64,000 nt of DNA from Lucifuga dentata. Taxonomy: Eukaryota; Chordata; Actinopteri; Ophidiiformes; Bythitidae. Every line of letters begins with the position of its first letter. Position 1 is the first letter of the stretch. Of this stretch, positions 1 to 23,324 are shown piece after piece. The notes beneath the pieces are model-generated. The model was not told the DNA's origin. It saw only the letters and a program-made list of their open reading frames with translations, and ran no database searches. The position numbers were made by a program, and so were the translations under genes. The DNA is taken from positions 62,001 to 126,000 of the forward strand of contig VXCM01000309.1 of the NCBI GenBank assembly GCA_014773175.1, given 5' to 3'.

Positions 1-950
1 GAAAGTCTAATTTAAGATCTAACGAAAAAGCTACAGCTCAGAGGAAAAGACAGAGCTTAAGGGTGGGAGAAATACTGAAAATTTGAGCAGACTGTCCCTT
101 TAAGAGTTGACTCTGCCTTCTGTATTGTCTGTACTGTTTGTATTTGAAGTGTTTTGCCTAAGCAAATGTGAACTTTTAAGGCAGTTAAAATGTTTGTCTT
201 GGGAGGATTTTCATCTCTAAACAAATTTGAAGCAACACTTTTCAACTTGAACTTACAGCTTATCACCCTGCAACATGATTTAAGCATGTTTAACTGTGGG
301 CTTTCTATTATATCACAGCAGGTTAAAATTCTGTTTAAATATAGGCCTCATAAACTGTTTAATACTGAAATTGCCTTAACAGCAAACATCAGAAATTCCA
401 TCTGGTTTTAGTTGCCACAACAATAACAATACATAAAATGAGTGTATATTATATTTATTTATACATCTGAGAAAGACAGGGGTTTCATATTACCAAGTAA
501 AAGATTATTAAAATTATATTGTGGAATATCTACAACACTAGACATGCAAATATTTAAGAGCTAAACTGATAGAAATGTTCAGTGATTTAAATAAAAATAC
601 AGCACCGCCAATCTGCATAGGTGAAAATACACCCCCACCCCCCAAAAAAATCACTAACACAATTCAAGGACAGCTGCTTACAATCAATTCGCCAAAACTG
701 TCCGATATAAACAGAAGGTTGAAAATCCAATGATAAAATAGGAATATTGTTGTTTTTAACCGCCTGGTTTATGAGACTATAGAAATATGTCATGAATCCC
801 ACAGACCATATGCCTCTATAAAAAGTGCATGGTGTAGCAGATTATGAAAAAACAAAAACGCATGTCACCGATTAAAAAAATAAAAATTGAGTGCTTATTT
901 GACTTACAATGTGAACAATAGTCTAACACATGAATAAAACAGCCTATAAA

Positions 951-1016
951 GGATATATATATATCTATATCTATATATCTATCTATAGATATATAGATAG
1001 ATATATCTATATATAT
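951..1016. repeat. TATC/TATA palindromic microsatellite
   Basis: Mixed (TA)n and (TATC)n/(GATA)n repeat whose two halves are close to reverse complements around a central CTATAG. It could fold into a hairpin or cruciform. Confidence 0.85.
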
Positions 1017-1826
1017 TTTATCCCGTACGTGTGCAAAGTATCCATACGCCCTTTTTCAGTCAGTAAGAGACAACGAACAATTTTGGAAAATGTTTTATCT
1101 CCGTGCAGAAAGCTGTCCAGCAGGAGAAGCCAGTCTTCTGTGTGGAATATTCCAGTGTGTCAGCGCGTAAACGCATCATGGCTCAGCCCACCGGGGACCT
1201 AATACCCAAAGAGGCCTATAAATAACCTCGCTGGAGGTTTGAAACGCAAAACTAGAGAGCTAATGTCGAGTGTAATCTTGATTCCGTGCATTAAAACCTA
1301 CTTCACTATTGTCTCATTTCCTACTATTTCCCTAAGGGCGGGGGATGTGTGAGTGAGGCTTGTGTGTTGAGTCTCATGACCTGCAAATAGAGGAATGCGC
1401 TTAGGCAGCCGCTGTTGGAGGATAACCAGAGTAACAGGCCTCCGACATGGAGACTTTCGTTGCTGTGAGCTCTTCTACGCACCATTCAGGCTCACGTTTA
1501 AAAAAAAAAAAAAAAAAAAGTGCGTCATTTGAAAGCACAAATAGGAGCTCCCTTTTACGCATTCGCACCAATTTCTCTCCGCTAATATTCCTTTATTTCT
1601 AGTCCCCCTTTCTAGTCCCCTTTACTGAACGCAAGATGGCGTAGAATCTTGTTTGTGTCCTTGTTTGCATTATCTTCTGGTTAACACTCGGTCCGTTGTG
1701 AGCTTGTCGCGGAAGGAACGCTAGAGTTGAAAGAGCACGCCTGGAAACCAAAAGCACTCCCCGTTTAAGCCTTTCACCCAGATACAACAACACGGGGGGG
1801 GGGCTGCTGCGGAGGAATCCAGTTGA

Positions 1827-1836
1827 CCTTATATGG
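1827..1836. promoter_or_regulatory. Consensus CArG box (SRF site)
   Basis: CCTTATATGG matches CC(A/T)6GG exactly. It lies in the CpG-richer block and just upstream of a G-rich run. Serum response factor binds such sites in muscle, cytoskeletal and immediate-early promoters. No adjacent gene start is visible, so function is unproven. Confidence 0.45.
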
Positions 1837-1842
1837 CACTGC

Positions 1843-1867
1843 GGGGGAAGGGGAGGGGGAGGGGGAG
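1843..1867 (+). other. Potential G-quadruplex run
   Basis: Four tracts of four or five G separated by one or two A bases satisfy the intramolecular G-quadruplex pattern on the + strand. It is seven bases downstream of the CArG box. Confidence 0.6.
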
Positions 1868-3960
1868 GCTGCGTCGCTCGAGCTCTCATGGCAACCGTCC
1901 AGCAGTGTCGGGTTACTGTCGTTGCCAAGGCGAGTCAGGCAGAAGGCGCCACACAAAACCTCACCTTCCTGCTTGAGCTGTCCCGTATTTTCTTATGTGT
2001 GCTTATTTAAAACATCACACCCTGTTGTTAATTCTCTGTCTTGTGTCGGCCAGTGTAAAGCTTTCCGGTTGTATTTCCGAGAAACACCGAACAAGTCTCC
2101 GGAACACAGCTCTATCTGTCTCCGAGTGATCGAGCCTCACCCCGTAATGGCGCAGCAACATTTTACAGCACAGTGCTCTCCTTTGTCTGTAAAGAAGCCA
2201 TTTTGAGACAGAGAACAGCAGAGAAACCATTGACCAAAAGTAGCCTACGCACCACTAAAAAGATCTGTTTGGACAAAGGGAAGCCGTGAAAAATACGAGA
2301 TTCCTCCCAATAGATTCTATTTCTCCTTTAAGACTGTTGGATTACATGTTTTGAATACTGACTGTAAGTTTCTAATTACAATATCAATAAATAAAATATA
2401 TAAGTTACTGCTACATTTTACAATATTCACCATTTTCTTGACAGCGTTTTAATCACACTGTTTATCTTGTCTGTCCTATTTAAGAAGATATATATTTATG
2501 CTTACATAATAGGCTACATCTGACAAATTTAGTTAAACAGTTCAAAATGCATTACCTTTCAGAACATTTCCGTGTTGTTTTTTATGTGGTGAAAGAGCAA
2601 TTATATGTCGAAATAGACGAGGTTACACTTGACTGCAATCCTGGCTTCAAGGAGAGAAAGAGAGAGAGAGAAGATGGTTTGCATATTGCCCACACAGATG
2701 ATGCTTGAAGATGCATATTCGCTGGCTGATGCCTACTGATCAAAAAGCTTTTTAGAGAGTTTATGCCTGTCGTGCTAATGGATTCCTTCCTTTTTTAGGA
2801 GATGCTTTCCCATCCTTTCTTAATGCCATTACTAAAGGATCCAAGGATGGAGCTGAAAACATTCCTTCTGCCCCTGCATTTAGGCCTGTTAAATGCATCT
2901 CACCAAACTGCTGAGGTAAATATTTTCACCATTAGAGTTCTCCCTCCATCTGTTTCCTCTAATGGTTGCCACACTGTTTTTGAGCCGTTGTAAAGCCACT
3001 GAAAAAGCTGGATTTGATTAAAAAGTCATGTATACCCTTGAAGCAAGGTCAAGCTGACGGTTTTGTGTTTAACAGCATAATGGAGAACCTATCTAATATT
3101 TAAGCTCTACAAAAGCTGTACACTGCTTCCACTAGCTGAGTATAATGAATTCAGGGTGTTGTGAGAGTAAAGCCTGTTAAAAGTCATCAATCAATCTGGC
3201 CTTATCAATCAACGGTCAATTGCAGCCAACACAATGAAACTAATTTGCAAAAGGCCATTAGTAACCCATGGCCTGCTTTTTTTCTGTCATTTGAGGAGTA
3301 ATGGTACATAACCTGGACTGTAGGCTGTATTCTTGCCAACTGAACATATTGAATAGTTGACTGCTAGAGAATCCATGATAAACTTAAGTAACTGACAAAA
3401 ATACTTTTAATAACATTAACTGCATGCCTCATATTTTACATTGCTTAATTACCAAAACATTTAAATGATTATAAAAGAGTTGGACTTACTCTTTGCTACT
3501 CATATCCTACAAGGCCATAAGTGCAATGCCAGCAATACACATTACACATTTTGTTACTTTCACTGTGTTTTTTTCTCTAATTAACATCTCCAAAACTATA
3601 AAGCTGTTTATTCACAACACTTGGTTTCTTTTCACATAAGAACATAAATTCTATGATATGGGTGTGCCATGACCTAGTTAAAACAAAGATGGATTCCAGG
3701 CAGAGGAAAAAAGGCTCAAAATGTCACAGGGATTGCATCCAGCACATTATCTTCCTTCTTCTCAGTCCTTTGAATGAGGAATCATAGTTTTATCATAGTC
3801 CATGAGAGATGAGGAAATCAAGTGTAAGATCCCTTTAGGAACAAAGGAAAGCCATATAGGCCATTGAGTCCTGTTAGAGGAAAATGGCAGTGTGCTCTCT
3901 GTTGAAGGACTCCTGAGCCGCTCCTCTAATAGCACACAGCTCCTCTGCTGCTGCGCTCTG

Positions 3961-3996
3961 ATTGGCCCAAAGAGCTGCTGCTGTTAACCAGCCAAT
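3961..3996. promoter_or_regulatory. Paired NF-Y (CCAAT) sites
   Basis: An inverted CCAAT (ATTGG at 3961) and a direct CCAAT (at 3992) are 31 bases apart, about three helical turns. They sit in a locally GC-richer island between AT-rich DNA, about 950 bases upstream of the setd1b start codon. This arrangement is typical of NF-Y-bound promoters or enhancers. Motif evidence only. Confidence 0.35.
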
Positions 3997-4699
3997 TGCC
4001 CGAGCACTGCAAAACGCCAAGCAATGTCACACAAAACACACTTTGTTAGGCAACAAACACACACATTTCAAAGTAACACCAGTACTAGTTTAGGATAATA
4101 CAACTAAAAAATAAAAATAATAAAAAAAAAAAAAAAANAAAAAAAAAAAAAAAGCATCTCGATTGTGTAGTAATTGTAAAAATCAATAACTTGAGTTTGA
4201 TGCTGGATGTCTTTTGTGGGGAACTGACTGAAAGAAGTTAAAAACTAACAAATTGGTATCATAAAGGTTATAAAACACATCCCGAGTGTTTTGTTCAGAT
4301 CCTAAAATCCTTATCTAATCCCATTAAATCACTAGACATAGGCAGCGCCACAATCGCTACAGCATCGGAGCCCCAGTTTCTGTAAGTTTTAGTTTACAAA
4401 TCTGGCAAAGCGTGCATGGGGTTGTAAACTACAACAAATTATGTACACAAAACAGAAAATTAAATATTTTTATTAACCCATTGCGCCAGTTGATAAGATA
4501 TTACCCCTGTCTATCTTGTGTTTGCCATTTAGGTAAATGCAATCGGTAGATTCAACACAAAGGGATTTGGAGGTATGCCGTTAAAAACTGTTACTAGAAC
4601 TACAGCAAACTCGCCAATGTATGTTAAATACGGTTATTCCAGTTGTTAAAAACACATCGGTTTGTATGTAGGCTACAGAACCTTTAAAGAAACATTGTT

Positions 4700-4926
4700 G
4701 AGGGGAATAAATCTGTGAAGAAAGTGCGGGTAGCTGAGAGGACGGGCTAGCCTAGCGGTGTATTGTGGGAGAGACAGGAGCTACTGAGCAGAGGCACACA
4801 ATATGTGTTGGCTCTCGCCTAAAAGGAGGCAGTATTCTTCAAGCTAAATCATGTAATGTAAGCGGCGAAAGGAAAGCGATTTCGTCTTTTCATCAATTAA
4901 AGAAAAATCACTCGATCGGACGAACA
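4700..4926 (+). promoter_or_regulatory. setd1b: setd1b 5' region (promoter/5'UTR)
   Basis: This GC-richer stretch immediately precedes the first ATG of the setd1b model. No in-frame ATG lies between 4765 and 4927 although the frame is open there. The transcription start cannot be fixed from sequence alone. Confidence 0.45.
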
Positions 4927-17408
<12,482 letters not shown>

Positions 17409-18624
17409 CGTCAGCGTCCAGCCCAGGAGAACGTCCTCCAGGAAATAAGAGCGCCAGAAAAAACAGAGAAGAAGGACTGAAGTATTGAGCATTTGGATAC
17501 GGTTCAGCTACCCATACGGCGCTCCTCAAGTACACATATTAAACTCAAGATTGTTTACGTTTTTATGGTGCTCTTGAAATGAAAAAGCTTAGTTTTTTAC
17601 ATCTGTCAGTAACCCAGAATTTACAGAACACTGATTTTCTGGAGCAGCATTTTCTTTCCTCCCCATCAAGTCATTTTTCAGCATGGTTCCTAACACATCT
17701 CGTCCTGGTTTGTACAGTTCAACCTACTCATCGTTCTCATAAGCTTCACGTACGCAACGTGTGGAACACGACCCCCAACACATGTTCAGCTGCTTACTAA
17801 TGACTATTAACACGCACAAGACAACCAGGAAAACACCTTTCTGGGGGACAAGACATGGTGGACTACATTCTTCTCACCCAGCAGCAGATACTGGAGATGC
17901 TGTATGAGCACGGAGAACTCAGAGCGGCCGAAAAATGAAGCCATGCTTTTTTGCCGCGCCTCCTCTGCAAAAAGTATTTTTGTGAGTAAAAGTGAAATTC
18001 AAGCAACAAAATGGTTAATCCTGTCTCAAATTTAGAGATCACACCTGCTCTCACCAGCCAATGATGTGGCTCATGCTGCTTCCTATTAGTTTATGCAAAG
18101 TTAAAAGATTACAATTACGTGCAAATGGTATTAACAATATTCCAGTGTTTTCCAGTTTTCTTTAGGTTATTTGCTTTCTTGCATGTTTCTTCAAAGACAC
18201 TATATTTGTGTATGACTAAGCATGTCTGTGCTTTGTCAGGCTTTCAGAGTGAGAGTATTTATGTGAATGTGAGCTCACTGCCCCCTTCAGGCCATAGTGT
18301 AGAAGGCTGATCAATCACACAGAGCTCTGAGAATTGGGTTTCAAGATAATGGTGATGACTCGATCAATTCCCAACTAATCGGCGTCTGGAAATATTATTC
18401 TGACAAAGTTTTCATCTTTGGATGAAGAAATCTCTAATTCTTGGTTTGTTTTAAAGTGCCATATGAATGTGTAACCTCTTTGGTGAACCCGAGCAGACAG
18501 ACGAGGGATAACGTTCCTTTTTCTGAGATGTCACGTTGTTGCCTATTTTTACAGACGTGGGTATTGATATTTCAACAACTTTATCTGGAATCATGGTCTC
18601 AATATGTGCTTTTCCATATTGTAG

Positions 18625-18964
18625 CAGAGGTGGAACCACCTTGGCACTCAAGTCTCAAGACAAGACAGGAAAGCCCAAGTCAAGACTGACAAATCCAAGT
18701 GAAGTGTCGAGTCCTAAACTTTGAGTTTTGAGTGCTAAATAAGTCAGAATGCAAGTTGGTGGGGTGGACTTGAGCCACATGACTTAAACTCGACTTGAAT
18801 TTAAGTCACAAATTTGGTGACAGAATTGACAATCAAGAAAAGACTTGCAAATCAACTGTTAAACCAGTGACTTCACTTTTTGGTTTTGACTTTTGACTTA
18901 ACTTAGGACTTAAATACCATGACTTGAGACTTACTTGCAAAACGACGACTTGGTCCCACCTCTG
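18625..18964. mobile_element. hAT-type MITE (340 bp)
   Basis: Begins CAGAGGTGGAACCA and ends TTGGTCCCACCTCTG, terminal inverted repeats of the CAGAGGTGGGACCAAGTC type that I recognise as common in fish genomes. The interior consists of diverged copies of words like GACTTGA and CAAGTC with no coding capacity. The flanking 8 bp do not form a clear target duplication, so the insertion appears old. Confidence 0.75.
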
Positions 18965-19847
18965 ATACTTTGTGCTTCCACTGTAATAAGTAGGACATTA
19001 TTATTCTGCCAGTGTTTAACGTACCTACGAGACTGAAGAGTTTCTACAACCCGTCAGACCTCCTCATCAGCCACTACACACTAGTTTTGTGTAGGATGTC
19101 TTTTGTCTTTCTTCCACAGAATTCACTGAGAAAGGATGTTTGTGAATGCACTAGAGGCTTGCACTTCTGTTTCTCTTGCCAATCAGCTTCCTGAAAGACC
19201 AAGTCAGTCATTGCTTTTCATTCAGTTGGATTGATTATGGAGAATTTTGTTTTTCCATCAGCGATGTTTATATTGTATATGATTATGTGTACAGAAGATC
19301 TAAAGCTTTTTTATCTTCATGGGGGGTAATACTTTTAAGAGGCATCTTTCTCTTTTTTTTAACAAAAGACTGACTATTTAAATATTTTCAGGGATCTGTA
19401 AAAGGAATCTGAGGGTTTAAGGGTTTATTTAAGAAAAAAACAGTCCACTGTGTACAGGTAAAGTCTCCACCTCTCTTTGAAAGATTGTTTCTTGTAGAAA
19501 CGTCTTCATTTTCTGCCCAATTGCTTTGTAATCCTAAAATGTGTAAATACTCTAACTGTGAATACTATATAAATATATATATATTTTTGTTCCTGGGATT
19601 TGCTACATGAGTACAGCTCAGAAATCTGTGTAACATATGAGGTGAGCGTTGAGCTGGTAGCAGTAAATTCAGCTTGTGTCAAGCTTTGTTTTTTATTTTC
19701 TGTTGTAAATTCTATGAAAAGCTGTTTGCGGTGCGGAGCAAAAAACTAAAAGGTGCAGAAATGGCATGAGAGGAGGATTGAACGATCAGTCTGTTTCTCA
19801 TGTCTATTTATTACACAACAAATGTATGAAAAGGAAAAAAAAAGGAA

Positions 19848-19853
19848 AATAAA
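19848..19853 (+). other. setd1b: Polyadenylation signal AATAAA for setd1b
   Basis: Canonical hexamer about 2.4 kb after the stop codon, just before the repeat-rich intergenic DNA. Assignment is by position. Confidence 0.5.
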
Positions 19854-19946
19854 GCAATTTTGCATACATCCATAAACTGATTTTTTTTTTCATAAAACTT
19901 AAAACATAGAAAATGAAAATTTGCCAAATGATTCACATATATAAAC

Positions 19947-20836
19947 TAGTGTTCTAAAGTTTGGCATCACCCAGAAATTAAATTTTTTTTTTTTTTTTGG
20001 TAGAAATTCATACTTTTATTCACTACTGAACTGACTTAAATATATACCAAGACATAAATAATGTTGTGAATGGCTATTACTACTGGAAATGATTTTTGAT
20101 GAATTACTCATAAAACTGCAAAACGTCATTTTCAGCAGCTGTGACTCTAGTGTCCTAATAAACTCTCTTAGCTCATCCTGAGCATCCTGGAGTCATCTTT
20201 TCACTGTTGCAGATGACGCTGGTATTTGGTGTGTACTAGTTAAGGAAGCAGCAAACTGAGGACCTGTAAGGTGTCTGTTTCTCAAACTACAGACTGATAT
20301 GTGCATCCGGTCCTTCCGCTACATTTCTTGCCTATTTAGATCCAGACTGCCCTTTTCTCTCATGACAGTGGTGGACAGCTTTGTATGGAATCTTAAGTTT
20401 CTTGGCAATCTGACGCGTAAAACAACCTTTAATTTGCAAAATGACAATAGACTAACATATTTCTTGAGAAGACTGTTTAGTTTTGGCCATTTTTTGAACC
20501 CAGAATTCAACTTTAGGAATACTTTGCAACCCTATTAAAGAGAACTGAAGAGAATGAGTTTCAGGTGTGCTTACAAAGGTATCTCTATTAAACAATTAGC
20601 ATTTAAATGGGATTAATTAAGGAGAAGCTAAAAGAGTTTATCATTAGGACACTAGAGTAATGGCTGCTAAAGATGGGTCTTTGCAGTTTTATATGAATAA
20701 ATAGAGATCAGTCATTTCAGCAGTAATAACCATTTTCAACATTATTAACATATTGGCTATTGAAGTCAATTTATATCAATTTATATCTAAAACATGAAAA
20801 TTTCTGGGTGATTCCAAACTTTTGCAGGCAAGTGTA
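19947..20836 (-). mobile_element. Truncated Tc1/mariner-like element with transposase remnant
   Basis: Both ends carry inverted repeats of about 38 bp (shared core AAGTTTGG.ATCACCCAGAAATT), each next to TA, the Tc1/mariner target site. On the minus strand from 20490 the conceptual frame starts MAKTKQSSQEIC, hits a stop, then reads RQIAKKLKIPYKAVHH, the N-terminal helix-turn-helix of Tc1-like transposases; later parts are broken by stops and indels. The DDE catalytic region is missing, so the element is internally deleted and inactive. Confidence 0.75.
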
Positions 20837-22240
20837 CACACACACCTACTGATGCCGAGCTGAATGGACCAGCAGCTGAGGAAACAAATTCAAGTCATGT
20901 GATTCTCTTTCCTCTACTCATTAACATAAGAACACACACACAGCACAGACTCTGTGAGATGTAGGGAGGATGTTTCACTCCAAATTAAATTCACCATTAT
21001 CACATAACAAATATGAAAAGAGACAAGGTGAGTTTGATGGACTTGTCTCACTTCTATGAACTTGTTGTAGCGGACAGGAAACCATATTTACATAACCGAA
21101 CACTCCACCAGCTGATTCCAGTGATCAGATCCATTAACTCAGATTCTGGCTTCAGCTGCTGTGGTATTTGTCAGGACAATCAGCCTGTTTTATCATGCCA
21201 CATATCTGCCCTTAAAAATGAATTTTAAAAATCTTAAAATCATGTCAACATCCCATTTGTGAAACATTCAATAATGTGAGCAACCAACAACTTTGTTTTT
21301 TTTTTGTTTTTTGTTTTTTTGCAGTGGTTAAAATCACTACAGCAAATACTGCTAATTATATTAAAATGATAATTATAATAAAGAAGGAAACACAAATTAT
21401 GCTGCATTCTGAATGAATGTGTTAAAGAACACGAAAGACAGACCATTAAAGATAGGAATATAATTGACAAAAATAAGGTTGATAGTAGATCAATAGTGAA
21501 TTATAATATTTTTGTTGGTGCACATCAGAGTAGAAAAGGGAATTTTTATTTTGGATATGGCTTTTTTTCAACTGTCCATACAGACATCTACAGTGACATC
21601 ATCCCTTCCAACACACAACTCACACTCACATACACAGAGAGAGAAAGAGTGGCCTCTTTGTGTGTGTGTGTGTCCGTGACAGGAGGAGCATGGTGTGAGC
21701 ACAAATAGAGAGGATGATGGGATGAGAAAGCACGAACAAGCAGCTTACACAGCATGAGACCCAAATTCACACTCTTCCTCCATCTGCTTAAATAATATCA
21801 AACACACACGCCTCCCATTCAAGCAATCTGATTGGTCAGAGAAGTCATTCCACCTGTGCTAATCTGATTTGTTGGTCACCATATCCAGTTCTGTTCAGAT
21901 TGAGAACCACTAGTCTATTGACGATATTAGGGCTGTGCTTCATCATATCGTTCATGATAATACCGGTATAATTTTGTTTTGCATGATAACATTTTGTCAT
22001 ATCATTATACTGATAATATTGTGTCGTGATGACGTGTTAATGAGTGTTGCAATACAATCCAACCACACAGTTCTGTAATAAATACAAAGTTTATCAAATA
22101 AAGTTTAATACAGGAAATGTTATGACAGAATCAGTAGGAAGAAAAGGAAATCTCATCTCTCTCATCTCATTTTTCTTGTTGGTATTTCTGTTTCTACTCA
22201 CATGATAGTTTACACTGATACTGGTGGGTCTGCTACACAT
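20837..22240. other. Intergenic DNA between setd1b and ca15
   Basis: AT-rich sequence without convincing genes. It holds small T-runs and CA/GT-rich patches (near 21600-21680). Around 21925-22045 is a stretch of repeated GATAAT/TATCAT words that may be a decayed dispersed repeat. Confidence 0.6.
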
Positions 22241-22805
22241 TTAAAGGACCATACTGGTAATTTTGAATGTTTAAGCCCAATAAATACTCCCCGCATACAT
22301 GTTATGTTACTGACAACCATTTTCCAAAAAAAAAAAACTCTTATACTGTTCCTGTTANCATACATGTTATGTTACTGACAACCATTTTCCAAAAAAAAAA
22401 AACTCTTATACTGTTCCTGTTATTTTGCCAAATTCCTAATCTTTCAGCACCCATTTTAAAGTTCAATGTTTTGCCTTCCAAATGTAGAAAGAATGGTCAT
22501 TTTTAATTTCTCAGTAAAAACTGTCTTCTCTGGGACTGTATTCCCTGGCGGAGACGTATATTTTCTTCTGTATAGTTCCGTGTTGGACCGGTTAAATTTA
22601 GTAATGTCAACTTGCTGTGATGGATTATCTGCCTTAAGCATGTTTCAAGTCTCAACAAGAGGATTTTAATAGATATAATAAATTGAAACCAATGGCTGCC
22701 TGGAAGGTAGGGAAAAACAAATCTAAAATGTACCGCTCCAGTGGTATATTGTGTGGGTTGTATTTATTGGGCTAAAACATGCAACATCACCAGTATGCTC
22801 CTTTA
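22241..22805 (+). mobile_element. Palindromic MITE family, copy A
   Basis: Starts TTAAAGGACCATACTGGTA and ends in its near reverse complement (CAGTATGCTCCTTTAA). The inner ends carry GCCCAATAAATAC and its reverse complement. It shares internal words such as CCCTGGCGGAGAC with five other copies in this window. No coding capacity. It contains an assembly N join at 22358. Confidence 0.8.
22294..22422. repeat. Assembly-join duplication (64 bp x2 around N)
   Basis: Two identical 64-base copies surround the N at 22358, inside MITE copy A. Other copies of the family have this segment once, which independently marks the duplication as an artefact. Confidence 0.85.
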
Positions 22806-23324
22806 ATGCACATACCAGTAAAAATGCATGCATTATTATTAATCTGTTTAATATTTGTGGGGTTACAAATGACCCTTGACCCCTGCCTCTCCTAAACAGC
22901 CAAGTAAGACAACATATTTATTATTTAGGGATTGTACTCTTAAAAATGAAAGTCAAAGGCACAGATGGCTGATATCATAAAACATTTCAATAATACAAGT
23001 GCTAGAATGCACAGTTTACAGTTATTAATGACATTTTTTAAATTAAATAATCCTACAGAAACAGCAGGTACAATCAAGAACTATTAGTAAAATTCAAAGT
23101 ATTACAGTACTCTTCTTCACAGTTTGTTTTTTATGTACCCTCTGTAATCACCCATTTAGTTATTGAATTGTTTGGTTGTGTAGACTTAAAATAGAGTTTG
23201 AAGCCCATCTAAACAAACTTACTCTGACCAAAGAATTGAAATGTCGTTTTGGCAAAAATATGAATTAATCTTTGCAAGCGCTGTTTGGCATTGTAGTCTT
23301 TCATGTTTTGGCCATAGAGAGGCG
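22806..23324. other. ca15 3' flank / probable 3'UTR
   Basis: Non-coding DNA following the ca15 stop (gene on -). A minus-strand AATAAA lies near 22917 and could end the ca15 mRNA. Nothing else recognised. Confidence 0.45.

Larger units (their letters stand above)
1..4700. other. Intergenic region upstream of setd1b
   Basis: No open reading frame here resembles a known protein, and none has splice sites that chain into a gene. The stretch is AT-rich except for about 1130-2210, which is richer in CpG and holds promoter-like motifs (a CArG box, an A/T-rich TATA/MEF2-like site near 1216 and a G-run). Homopolymer A runs lie at 1501-1519 and around 4122-4153; the latter contains an N assembly join at 4138. 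A GA-rich patch lies near 2655. The CpG-richer part may be the promoter of a neighbouring gene outside the window; that is inference. Confidence 0.6.
17409..19875 (+). other. setd1b: setd1b 3'UTR (predicted)
   Basis: About 2.4 kb without coding exons follows the stop codon, up to an AATAAA at 19848-19853 that is followed by T-rich sequence. A hAT-type MITE lies inside at 18625-18964. The transcript end is inferred from the signal; earlier cleavage is possible. Confidence 0.5.

Noticed and set aside
1599..2206. Overlapping open frames of 109 and 127 codons in the CpG-richer upstream block
   Set aside because: Low-complexity Pro/Gly/Glu translations on opposite strands produced by G- and C-runs. 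No family resemblance.
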